A DNA stretch of 64,000 bases from Trema orientale (Eukaryota; Streptophyta; Magnoliopsida; Rosales; Cannabaceae), in NCBI GenBank assembly GCA_002914845.1, contig JXTC01000441.1, forward strand, positions 51,306 through 115,305, written 5' to 3'. Below the pieces are notes generated by a model. It saw only the letters and a program-made list of their open reading frames with translations. It was not told the DNA's origin and did no database searches. The position numbers and the translations under genes are program-made. Below, one piece after another: positions 43,900 to 54,904 of the stretch. Position 1 is the stretch's first letter, and each line of letters starts with the position of its first letter.

Positions 43900-45200
43900 G
43901 TTAAGTAGAAGTGATTCCTTACAGTAAGTTGTTTAGGGTATCATGAAGATTACCCAATGCAGCGGTGATTTGCTCATTATTGAGCAATTGATTTTCGGCA
44001 GTGCCGGCGGCATTCGAGCCAACTAATCTAGTATTTAGTATCGTCTTGTCATTACGTATAGTTGTTGGTATATCTTGATTTGTCAGCATGTCAATCGCAG
44101 CAGGTAAAATCATTTGATTTTGTCGTTGTGCTTCACCAGTGGTAGACACTTCTCCTTAGTTCTGTTGTCGTACAGTGGCAGCAGTAGCTGCATTGCATGC
44201 GTCTTGGGATGCTCTTTGGGAATTGGCAGTCATTCAATTCGCCATGGTGGATTCTGATGAGAGATTGCTGGAATGACCCTCCTTCTAGTATCAATTATTG
44301 ACAGAGGTTTTGTCAACATAATGAATAATCGGATTTTAAGTGCAAATCCAACTAAATCGTATACAGTTTTTTAGATGTCGCATGCAATTTTTTCAAAAAT
44401 AAAGAGACAATAATTTTATAGTGGTTCAGCTCCAAAAAGATGACCTATGTCTACTGTAGTTTATTCTAGAGAGAGTGAATACAACGCTATAGTTTCGGTT
44501 CAGCAAATGAGTGCATTTGTGAACTTGTCCCCGAAATATTACTGAGGTCTCTTATTTATAGGAGATGAGTCCTAGTAATTTACAATTGCATGCATCATTT
44601 TAGGTAGCATGATTATCTCAAAATAATAAGATAATTACAAAATATTCAATATTTACCTAAATCTAAAGAAATTATCCATATTTAAATAAATTATTATAAT
44701 TTAAATGATAACTATCCAAGTATGTGTTGAGTTATCTGTTTTCTAGAAGAATTTGTCGTATTTGTATATGCTTTTTGGAGTATCATCATATCAAGTCTGT
44801 TGCTAGATAACTTCTCAATTCGTATGCAAGTGGTAACATGCTAGCTAACTTTGTATAAGCTATCTAGCTTTCCAAGGTGGTAACATGCTAACTAACTTTG
44901 TATAAACTATCTAGTTTTCCATGAGCAAGCTAGCTTTCACTCATTTGAGGTGACTATTTTGCTAGTAGATAAAAATGAGCTTATATAGTTGAGGTCGCAT
45001 GCACCTTTTAAGTTGTGGTTAGTGACAAGTAGAATTCTTCACGTTGAAAACTTACACGCACCTCATATTTTGTACGCATTTTATATTTTGCGTACACCTC
45101 ATATTTTGAGCGCACCTTTTCTATAGCTTACATTTTTAGTATAAAACAATATGCAATAGACAAAAACATACATTCCGATTGATCCACTGCAGAAAAAAGA
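43900..45200 (-). mobile_element. LTR retrotransposon relic: LTR, leader and gag start
   Basis: Read on the minus strand, 45200-44300 looks like an LTR with a TATA-like CTATAAATAAGAG (about 44553-44565). Next, near 44290, comes GATACTAGAAGGAGGGTCATTCC, similar to the primer-site/leader junction of some Ty3/gypsy elements. Then comes a gag-like start with Gln/Ala-rich sequence (EAQRQNQMILPAAID, about 44140-44100). The frame has a stop near 44155 and ends by 43919. No pol was found. The LTR limits are not defined. Confidence 0.4.
44831..44923 (+). repeat. ~48-bp imperfect tandem repeat
   Basis: GGTAACATGCTAGCTAACTT and the following 25 bp recur 48 bp later as GGTAACATGCTAACTAACTT with a few substitutions. 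It lies within the presumed LTR. Confidence 0.85.
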
Positions 45201-45237
45201 CCTGAAACAAATAGAGAAATACTTATGATCTTGTAGC

Positions 45238-45313
45238 CCGGAAGCCAGAACTAGGAAAAATTAGGCTCATTGAGACCGGAAGCCAGAACTAGGAAAAATT
45301 AGGCTCATTGAGA
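45238..45313 (+). repeat. Perfect 38-bp tandem duplication
   Basis: The 38-bp phrase starting CCGGAAGCCAGAACTAGG occupies 45238-45275 and is repeated exactly at 45276-45313. Confidence 0.95.
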
Positions 45314-46761
45314 AAGTTACTAACAGTAGATTTAGCTGAACGTAAACTTTCTAGAGAGAGCACTAATATCATACTAGCAAGTAATGGACAAGAAAATAAG
45401 ATGGAATTTCGGCGTAATCGGTACAGCACAGGCAAGTATCTTCTTATCGATCAAATGTAATGATGAGCAAAGAATCGAACATTTTCTTTTCTTAAAAGAT
45501 CTCAAATATCAAAAGCACCCTCGATCATAATGCTCAAGTCAATTCAACCAAGACTTAAGTTGTGAGTTTTAGCAGTGGAGCTGGCAAGTTTCATGCATCT
45601 ATGTAGCTATTTTTTATGGGTTCAAAAATCGTAAATCATGAATACAGGTGATTTTCTGTTAAGATGAACATAACATACGCTTTACTTAGCTATCTTAAGA
45701 TCTAGAGGACTTGAGGACCTTGGATAATAAATAAGCAAATCTCACACGTATTTAGGAAATATAATTCGGTTATGTTTGCTTTTGTACCTGTTCACTGTTT
45801 TAACTCAATTTGAAGCACACTAAATGCACATCAGGATACAAAAATAGTAGAGAATGCTTAATAAGCCAAATACATGCACAAACTTTTGAACACAATATAG
45901 TGGAGAAGTGAGTCTCCTAACACGTCAAACAACTGTTGAGTCTTCAGAAAATGACTGTGCAAATACTACCACTGCTATTTTTTCAAATACACTGACTCAA
46001 ATGCTTCTTTTTTATTATTAGTATTATCTTTTTTTTTTGAGCTTCCGAAGAACAAGTCCTTTGTTCAAGTTCCAAAGTAATGAATATATAAGAAATATAC
46101 AAATACCAATTCTACAACTATTATATATTGCAAGGCTATAAACAAAATGAAAGAAATATCCACATCATATAAGCATATACACTTAGGAAATGTGTAAACA
46201 TGCAAACAAGAACTTACATACCAATGAAACAATTAAAGAAATTTAGAAACAACGTTGTAGATCTAGTTACTGGATATATTTACTGAAGAATAACTTAACG
46301 GAAACAGACATATTTTGCAGCACTACCCAACTAAAGTTCCAGCACTGTGCATCAGCAGTGAAGAAATCAAGGGAAATTTATCCTCAGTTGCATTTCTTAA
46401 ACTTGTATAGATTCTAGTTACCAATTACCATCAAGGATTTATATTAACGCCATAAGAAGCCCCCAGATATCTAGATCATCTATCAAAACATATGAATAGT
46501 ATGTGGATGAATACATTGCAAATCTCTTGTGCTAGAGCTAATTGTTTGTGTGTGTGTGTGTTCCATATATTTTATAACTATGAACTCAGAAATTAGATTT
46601 CAGAAAGAAGGATCAATTAGCTCCTAATGTGTACTCCTTGATCAATTAAAAGTGATTAATATAATGAAGAAAAACTGAAAGAAAGAAACAAAAGAAAACT
46701 GAAAAACAAGATCCTACAATAAGTGAGGATGACAAAAACAATCGTCTGCAGTCAATATGTA
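45314..46761. other. AT-rich intergenic DNA
   Basis: No gene was recognised. A (TG)n run lies at about 46545-46560. This is the 3' flank of the TM9SF pseudogene and I could not identify its missing last exons here. Confidence 0.4.
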
Positions 46762-48080
46762 TTAACAGAAAAATGGAAATGTGTACCTCCACCACCATTT
46801 ATGATTTTCAGCAAGAAGCTGGCGGCATGTGAGATAGGTATTCATCAAAGCAATGAAAATCAGAACAAGAATAAAGGTGATAAACAGCATCTTGTATTTG
46901 GTGTAAATCCCACGACCCCGCATGCTATCGATTACAAAGTCAAGCTCAACAGGCATGATAGAATAAGGCAAAATCCCGGCTACTGCAATCTGAGGCAGTG
47001 CAGGCCTATCCCGTGGAAGTGGCGGAATTTCTCGGGATGTTTCGCAATTTGTAAAGGAGATTGCAACTTGGCCTTGCTAGTTTGGCAAATTGCTTCAAAC
47101 TTAGCCTTACTGCTCTTTCCAATAATCCCACCCTGTACAGGCAATGGGATGGGAATGCAATTAAACTCTAAAGGAGAACTAATTCCATGATTAAGCTAGA
47201 TGGCAGAGCTGCAGTTGCCATATAAGCAGTGGCTACAAGTGTGAAAGCAGAGGTCCAAGAAAAAGGCATCCTGTAAGGAGTAAGTCTCTAGGTTAGGTAC
47301 TAACAGTGTGGACAACTGAGTACCAGAACCTAGACATCATCTCGGATGCACTTCCATCCTCTTTCTTCTTGATTGGAGGCCGATTCAACATCAGGCAAAC
47401 CCCTTTCATAATTGATCATTCGAAAGTTATATTAGAAAAAGAAACACAACTTTGATAGATGGTTAAGCAATTAGCATTTGGATATATGCTTACTCCGCAA
47501 TCTCTTTCTTGAAGACAAGAATGTAGAATTTCACGATGAAACCAATCAAGAAAAGAAGTGTAACACATGAGTTCAGTATTGAAAAACAATAGACCTCCAT
47601 GTGATATGATAGCAATGGCGACTCTGAATACTTTTCCATCCTATTCTCAAATGGAATTTAAACCTCCTCCCAATGCGCAGTGTAAAAAAACTCTACATAT
47701 GTCTCATTGTCTTCAGTCAGGTCCACCACATATTCAGTGCAGGGTATAGAACACGAATCTTGTCTATGCGGTCCTTGTTGAAAAAAATTTCAAAACGAAT
47801 GTGATTGTAAAGTAAGTATCTGTTTAGTTATTAGGAATGTCATGCTTGTCAATTTCCCCTATAAATAGCAAGAATGGTCATCATAGTATATTTGGAGGTA
47901 GTAATCATTTTTCATTGCCATCCGGAACCGGAAAACTTATTCCTTGGTTAAATTTTTTGAATATGCGACCGTGTAATTTTTCTCTACTGGAAACTCAAGT
48001 TTATATGGAGCATTGGTGAGATATCTCCATTTAACACTTCACTTAGAGTTTCCATCTTGTCCTTGAAAGAATTAGAATAG
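46762..48080 (-). pseudogene. TM9SF (nonaspanin/EMP70) pseudogene
   Basis: Minus-strand fragments match the TM9 superfamily in the right order: an N-terminal luminal part (DYYLQIYYDD, near 47900; LYNHIRFEIFFNKDRI, near 47790), the VDLTEDNETYVEFFYTA segment (near 47715) with ENRMEKYSES and FSILNSCVTLLFLIGF (first membrane helix, near 47570), AFTLVATAYMATAALP (near 47215), and a C-terminal part REIPPLPRDRPALPQ, AGILPYSIMPVELDF and ENHKWWWR (47030-46780). Functional members are ~600-residue endomembrane proteins with nine helices. Here the frame is broken by stops (after HWEEV near 47650, after TAALPSS near 47190) and by shifts near 47815 and 47140. The middle helices are missing. Intron-like GT...AG sequence remains (about 47400-47495), so it is a decayed gene copy rather than a retrocopy. 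Confidence 0.85.
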
Positions 48081-49724
48081 ACCATATAGTAGGGAACCAA
48101 AAAAAAAAAAAGGAGAAAAAAAAGTTACTATAACAAAAAAAAAAAGATTTTCCATCAGACAATCCAAATTGAAAAATTCCAATGCGTCTGGTATGAATAG
48201 AAAAGATAAGTCACTGGTATAGACCAAGGGGACGCACCTGTAACATGGTTGTAAGCACATAAAATACAGAAAATAAAACATAGGTTAAATGAACACCAGA
48301 CAAATAATAGTACTGAAAAGGTAAGTTTCACAGATGTATTGAGTAAAAGAAACAAACTTAATGAAAAAAGAAGAGAAATCAGCGGAACATAAATACAACA
48401 AGCTGTCTTCCAACCACCAAAAAGCACAAACCAGAAGTTAAAGCTAAAAGAAAGCTGTACAATTAATCAGAAGAAACATATGATCAAGACTTCTTCAATA
48501 CTTTTGCACCAGTCCATATAATACACAAATAATGATATATTGATCTTATTAAAAGCTAGCCATCAATGCAAAAAGTTAAAACCTCTGCAGTGACATGGAT
48601 CCATTAAAATACCAAGAGGGTTCAAAGAGAGGAATAGATCATAAGCCATCTATAAGACAACGAAAATAAGAAGGATTATAAACAGTGGCTGCCCCTGAAT
48701 ATAGAAGCAAAAGAATGTTTTCATAAGCTGTTTTTGAGATGAATGTTACATAAGCTGTTTTAAGACGTTTTTTTTTTTCTCCCCTTTATTTTCATTGTAA
48801 TGTCCCAGAAAAACCCAAACTTGCTTTGCGAACTTGAGTTCAAGATTGAGTCCTCCTATCGAACCCGACAATCTTTTGGAGGCAGAAAATTCGAACACAT
48901 TGTTATACAGGTTCCCATGAGTAATCAAAGCCGGACCTCATGAGAGCAAATTATGGGGTTGACCACTCAGACATATCTCTCAATTCATGGTCTACAATCC
49001 ATTTTTGGACACCAGCAAGCAAGAGTCGAGCACAAAAAGAGAAATATAAGAATGAGCCAATGCTAAAACATACAAAGAGCTTCAAAGGCTCTAGAGTACC
49101 ATTTGAGATGGCAATTCATGTGAAGGAAAAATGGCTAAAGAAATTTGTGAAATGCTGTACATTTATTATCATTATACTAAATTAAATTTATTAACTACAA
49201 CAACAAAAAAGGTCCTCTCTTTATCAATAATTCAATGAACACTTCTCAAATTTCATATGTAGAGTAGTAATCAACAATTCGACAAATTTGAACCACTCAA
49301 AAATATTGCAACCAGATGCGGAGCCAGCAAGTTCATTCAGTGAGGCATAATGGCATAATTAGAGTCTTAGGTACAATTTTGGTCAATTTTCAGTTAGGGT
49401 ACAAAACAGATTTTGCCAACATTTAGTGAAGGCACATTTTTTTTTTCCTTTTAATACATGTAAAAACCTTTTTTTCCCCAAATCCAGTATGAGGTTATAT
49501 GGTCCCCTTCTTCCTCCACCCCTGATTGCAACCCATAAGCCAATTGGAAGTGAAAATTAAATATATAACTAAAAAGAAGAAGAAAAGGGTAAATTGACTT
49601 GGAATTTTGATAGAGCCCGTATTTATGTACTCATTATATGACTATATAAATAACATATGACATTACTTATATACCACATTGGATTATATTATATTATATT
49701 AAAAAGATGGGATAAAGCCAGTTA
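48081..49724. other. Mostly non-coding; possible tRNA-like repeat near 48.9 kb
   Basis: No gene was recognised. On the minus strand near 48980-48880, TGTCTGAGTGGTCAA and, ~80 bp later, GTGTTCGAATTT resemble box A and box B of a Leu/Ser-type tRNA, so a tRNA-derived SINE is possible but has no visible target duplication. The rest is A-rich; GCGGAGCCAG near 49319 is a common plant repeat word. Confidence 0.3.
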
Positions 49725-49860
49725 GGGCTTTATCTCAATTGGTCTAGTATTTCTAAGACGTGTGAACTGTGAATTAAGAGGGATTCAAATCCTAGTAAAT
49801 AAAAAGAAATAAAAAAAAATAGTACTAAACCCAATTTAAAAAAAAAAAGTTGATACTTAA
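49725..49860 (+). mobile_element. tRNA-derived SINE candidate
   Basis: A box A-like TTTATCTCAATTGGTCTAG and, ~45 bp later, a box B-like GGGATTCAAATCC are followed by an A-rich tail (AATAAAAAGAAATAAAAAAAAA). The layout fits a SINE head and tail. A hairpin GATAAAGCC/GGGCTTTATC spans the start. No target duplication was identified. Confidence 0.45.
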
Positions 49861-50962
49861 AATTTTTTAAATATATTTCTAAATATATTTATGTATTAGT
49901 TTGGGATCATGAAAAAAGACAAATCATATTTGTTGAGAAATTAAGATTTTAATCTTACTCACTCTTATTTTGAAGATAACAAATATTTGATTTAGAACTA
50001 ATGATTTAACTTAAGTGTGTAGTGAAATAGCTTTAAAAGTTCTAACTCAAGTTGATCAAAGAATCAAGCTTGAAGATGGATGCATATTGGACTTATTAGA
50101 ATCAAACTTGAAGATGGATAATCAAAATACAAGACCATGCCTAGATAGGGTATATTCATATTTAGTCTTGTATTTGATTTAGTTCATTGCATATAAATTC
50201 TCTTTGCATTGGCTCATACTTTCAGAAAAAGTTTTCAAACTATCTTAAGCTTAAAATAGTTATTTTATTATAGAAGTTTGAAAATAGAAAATAATGATTT
50301 TGAATGGGTAAAATATTCTATAAAACATGATTTCTTAAGTTTAAATAAGTTATGAATATATTTGAAATCATGATTATTTGATATAGACTAAAAAGAGATT
50401 TTCTATTTGCAAACTAGAATTTGTTTTAGTATGAACACTTTCTAAATTATTGTTAAATATCTTTATGAAACTAAAACAATTTTGCAATAGCTAAAATACT
50501 CTTTTCAAATTGATTTCCAATATTTTTAAAGTGTTTAAAACAAGTTTAGAAATCAGTTTTTGAAAAACGCCAAAAGCTGTCAAAATCTGAGAAATAGCTA
50601 AATACTGAAATAGCCAAAATGAATAGGATTTTCGGTCTACCGAAAATGGGAACGAAAAAAATATTACCGTTAAAATTTGACCGTTGAAAAAGCACTACCA
50701 ACGGCAAAAAGTGTAACTAACGGTTATAAACAGCTAGTTTTCATACAAGCTTATAAATAGAAGCTATTTTAAGACTTGAAAAAGATTTTGCATGAACCTA
50801 AATTGTTATTCAATTACTTTCAAAGTATAAAAGCCTATTCTTACATTAAAATCGCATCTATTGTGCAGTGTTCTCAAATCTTCTAAGCCAAAATTGTATT
50901 TATTACTTTTGTGAGGAGAGTTCTTGAGTGTGTCCACTTTTATATTAAAAAAACCATTGAGT

Positions 50963-51290
50963 GTGAGGCGAGATTGTCACCGGAATCATAAACAACCCGA
51001 TTTAGGTGAGGTTGACATCGGAGTCTAAACAACCCGATTTAGGTGAAGTTATCACTGGAGTCTAAACAACTCGATTTTAGGTAAGGTTGCCACCTGAGTT
51101 TAAACAACCCAAGTATAGGTGAGGCTATCACCGGAGTCTAAACAACTCAAGTATAGGTGAGGTTATCACCGGAGTCTAAACAACCTGTGAGTGAGTGAAA
51201 TTAGCACCATTATCTAAATAATCCATGTAGGTGAGGTTATCACTGAAGTCAAAACAATCCGAGATTAGGCGTGATAAAGCCGGAATCAAG
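50963..51290 (+). repeat. 37-38-bp minisatellite, about 8 units
   Basis: The unit reads approximately GTGAGGTTATCACCGGAGTC followed by TAAACAACCCGATTTAG. Copies start near 50963, 51006, 51043, 51081, 51119, 51157, 51228 and 51266, with substitutions, one composite unit and a shortened last copy. It lies within the large LTR, downstream of its TATA region. Confidence 0.9.
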
Positions 51291-51332
51291 ACTATTGTAA
51301 AGGTGTGAGTGAGTCTAAGAAGAATTTACTCT

Positions 51333-52815
51333 TGTCTACGCTCAAAATATACTAGCGGCTATCGCAGTATAGATTAAGGTGTCGATCCCACAGAGAAGTA
51401 AATCAACAATAAAAGGCAACGAAAAATAGAAAGAAAAATTGAAAATAAAAATAAACTGAGCAATAAATTAAAATAATAGCAGAATTATGAACGAAAATAC
51501 CAATATGAGAAAACAAGGCTTCAAGATTCACTTAATTGCTCGTTTAACTGTTACCAAATTTGATTCCTTTTTATCACTCAATTATATGTTTCACATCCCA
51601 AACACATAACCGGAAAATATAACAATTAAGAACAAATATTAATCTAAAGTATTTAATATGAAAAATTCTTCTAATTAAAACCAAAATAATCTATCTTATT
51701 AGTTATCTAAGATCGACAATATATCACAGAGACAATACTGCAGTAAAAGATCAACTAATAAAATAAATATAATTATAATCTAGTTTAAATCACCACATAA
51801 AGAAAGCATGACTGAATTTATATGAGAAACTAGAAAATAATATATTGAAAATAAAAATACTGAAGAATTTAACAAACCAAATTTATAAGCGTTGAAGCAC
51901 TCCCAGGAATCAAAGCTGGAAAACAGAAAAACTACACAACTAAGATCATCTTTCTAGCCTCTCTAAAAACTAGCCTGACATCTCACTCATCTCACACTCT
52001 CTCTCTAGAAAAAGTAGAGTTTTCTCTCTCAAAATTGGTGTGTTTTTTTCTCTCTCACGTTCAGGGTATTTATAGCTGAAGTTGGAGTGTTGTGCAAGTT
52101 CCCACGTCTCTAATGGTGGCTTTTGATTGGTCATGTGATGTGTCAATTTCCCACAATTTCTTCTTTCCTTTTCTCTCTCTTCCTCCCGTTTACTCACGTT
52201 TTCTGGGCTTTGGGCTGTGATCCCATGCGGCCGAAACCCGTGCGCGCGGCACGAAACTCGCGGCTGATTGGCTGACAAAACGGTCAAAGTCAGCAGGCTG
52301 AGGTGGCGCGTCTTGACTGGACGAAAATCCGGTTGCACGAAAGAGGCGCAGCATTGGATCCGGCACAGCCTGGTGGGCAGACACGGGGCCCACATGTTGG
52401 CTGGCTTCAGACGCGCCTGTCCTCGCGCGTGTGCTGCACGCGCCCGCCTGGTGGATTTGGAGCTTGATCGGACGGCTGAAAACGCGCCTGGCTCTCTTTT
52501 CCTACTCGCGCGATTTGGCTTCTTTTTTTCCGAGTTTTGTTTTCTTTTTCTTTTATCTAAAATCAAAAACAAATTTTAATTAATAATAAAATTAAATTAA
52601 ATCAAATTTTAAACCTAATTAAAAATATAATCCGAATTAAATTTTCCTAAACTAATTAAAATAAAAGAAATCTAATAAAATTAAATAAAAATTATATCTA
52701 AATACTAAAAATCAACTTAACTATAAAATAACCTAAATTAAACTAAAAATCACTAAAAACACACAAAATATTTAAGAAAAAGAACATAAATAACTCTATT
52801 TTCATAGAGTTATCA
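51333..52815 (-). mobile_element. Solo LTR (1483 bp) with ACTCT TSD, inserted in another LTR
   Basis: The plus-strand ends are TGTCTACGCTC and GAGTTATCA, that is TG...CA, and ACTCT flanks both sides (51328-51332 and 52816-52820). Read on the minus strand it has a TATA-like CTATAAATACC (about 52067-52077) followed by a GA-rich leader, and a GTGGGATCGACACC box near its 3' end. No primer site, purine tract or coding region adjoins it, so the internal part has been lost by LTR-LTR recombination. A GC-rich patch at 52190-52500 gives a 200-codon frame (51970-52572, minus) with no recognisable domain; I regard it as non-coding. Confidence 0.85.
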
Positions 52816-53177
52816 ACTCTATTTGTAAAAGGGTTAGTCAAGCCCATAATCTTAATCTGAATAGTGGAAGCTTAAAGTAAGTTGCCGAGGGCCGGGGATG
52901 TAGGTAAATCGTCGTATTTTTCGAACCTCGTAAAAATCGAGTTTGTATTTTCTCTATCCCTATACTCTTTACTTTATTGCAAACTATTTGATTGTGTGTT
53001 TGATATTTATTATGCTTAATTGACTTGGTATTATTATTATATATTTGGTATTATTGTTCATTTAGCCTCAAAGTTTCAAAATAGTAGTCTATGGTTTTAC
53101 ATAGTTGAAAAGTTTCTTAAAAAAGTTTAAAACCCAATTCACCTCCTCCCTCTTGGATAGTCAATCTTGGGCTAATA

Positions 53178-54904
53178 ATATTAAATTCATTGATTGAAAT
53201 TGATCATAACAATAACTCATTGGGAAAATTAGGTGTTACATATTATAAAGAACTAGCTCAATGGTAAGGCCATTAAGGCCATCACCTAATACATCTTTTA
53301 ATCCAAGGCCATAATAATATTAATATTCCAATAATTTAAATTTTTATTTATAATGATACTTTGATTAGTATAATTACAAAATTTCAAAACTTTCAGATAA
53401 AATATATATCTATCAAATTTAATATAACTAGGTTAAACATTATTAGAAAGCATCACATTAAATCAAATAATCTTAAATAAGTCGTTAATTGATAAGTTTG
53501 AAAGTATATTATTGAGAATTCGAATATTCTCACATCAAATCACCACCTGTCATTTGTTGCGTTAATTATAGAATAAGTGGTATTTATTTGTGTCATTCAT
53601 ACTAACAAGTTAAAATTCATTTTCACCTTAGTCCGTACATATTCTCACTTTTCATCTCTCTCATTGTAAGAGATCTCTTATTTTCATCTCTTCTATCTAA
53701 AGCCGCCATCATAGACGCTTTTTTAGAGCTTGATACCTAATTCAGCCATCATATCTTTGTTCGTGCATCATGGGCGCACTTTTAGAGCTTAATACCTAAT
53801 TCAGCCATCATCTCTTTGTTAGTGCATCATCGTGATCACTTGATGGTATGTTGATTTTATTTTATTTTATTGTATATTATATTATCTAATTTTTTTTTTA
53901 ATTTTACGAATATTTTGTTTATAAATAAAAGAACTATATATTGGAAATAATTCCTAATAATAATTATTTATTATTATGAATTATCTAATTACCTATTTTA
54001 GAATACTCTTTATTTATGTAAATTATCTAATTACATGTAATTACTTTATGTTTTGTATTTTGAGTAATTACCTTATCTCTTAGAATATTCTAGAGGAATA
54101 TCCTCTCCTGTAACTTGTATAAATACTCATAAAATCAATGAGAACAATGAGCCAAAATTATTTTATTCATAATTCTGACCCAGATCATTATTTCTCTCTC
54201 AATTTCTGCACCCTATTTGTCAGAACCCAAATATATCAAAATGATTTTAAGTCATAGATAGACGTTTCTAAATTTAGCCATAGATAGACAATTATTTGGG
54301 TAAATCCAAGCCATGATCTCATGGCTCATAGTGCTTCTTCATCAAATGGAAAAAAGGTCAAATTTTTTTATGCCCATTTTAATTACTAGATTGCTTTTAT
54401 TAAATTCGCTTATTGTCTTTACTTTTTTTTTTTTTTTACTTCAGCCTTTTTGACTGGCAATTTACCCTCCTAGCTCAGGTCACTTTCTGATGGTAAACAA
54501 GCTTCTTTTTTTTTTTTTTGGTTTATTAAAAGATCTTTTTTGATTAATTCTGATTTCAAATATAAATAAGACTAATAATAAAACATCTTATCAGGAAGAA
54601 AATTTGTGTACCTTGTAAGACCTCCTTTTGGATAAAAAGTTGTCGGGAATCCACACCGACTGATGCTCAAGTTGTGTTCTGGGTTACATCAAACGTGCAT
54701 TTTCCTTAACGTCATGAGGTAAATTACTTATTACTTTTTTGTTGGTCTTTGTTCCTCCTTTCTTTTTTCTTTTTTCTTGGTTGCTTTCAATTTTGTTATT
54801 GTGATTTTTCATATCAATTTGAACAAAAAAATCGATCATCACTACCTAACGGTGGCTCAAGGGTATGGCCATTAAGTTCATCGCCTAATGCCTCTTTTAA
54901 TCCA
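53178..54904. other. Repeat fragments: two related SINE-like pieces, a 63-bp duplication and an LTR-like piece
   Basis: Similar tRNA-like phrases occur at about 53245-53340 and 54845-54945 (CTCAA(T/G)GGTA(A/T)GGCCATTAAG, then CTTTTAATCCAAGG), perhaps SINE heads. A ~63-bp duplication with TTTAGAGCTT(G/A)ATACCTAATT lies at about 53707-53830. A fragment at about 53942-54210 looks like a copia LTR (TTGGAAATAATTCC start, AGAGGAATATCCTCTCC, TTGTATAAATACTC promoter, end near TTTCTGCA), but no target duplication could be fixed. No gene was found. Confidence 0.45.

Larger units (their letters stand above)
49931..53177 (+). mobile_element. Large copia-type (SIRE-like) LTR, probably solo, with a nested LTR
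   Basis: The stretch starts TGTTGAGAAATTAAG. It contains a TATA-like TTATAAATAGAAGC (about 50750-50763), a 37-38-bp minisatellite (50963-51290), then after the nested LTR a GCCGAGGGCCGGGGATGTAGG block (about 52882-52902) and an ending CCCAATTCACCTCCTCCCTCTTGG (about 53134-53157). That order of landmarks is typical of the long LTRs of SIRE/Maximus copia elements. ATATT flanks both proposed ends (49926-49930 and 53178-53182), but in such AT-rich DNA this could be chance. No coding sequence adjoins it, so it is likely a solo LTR. Removing the nested 1.48 kb leaves about 1.76 kb. Confidence 0.55.

Noticed and set aside
48880..49000. Possible tRNA gene on the minus strand
   Set aside because: Box A- and box B-like words are present, but the sequence between them does not fold into a cloverleaf that I can see. 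At best a SINE head.
50963..51290. Possible CRISPR-like repeat array
   Set aside because: The 37-38-bp units are directly contiguous with no unique spacers, are diverged, and lie in a plant LTR. It is a minisatellite.
51970..52572. 200-codon open frame on the minus strand
   Set aside because: It lies wholly inside a solo LTR, is Arg/Lys/Ser-rich with no domain, and spans the LTR's TATA box and leader. A GC-rich patch is enough to explain it.
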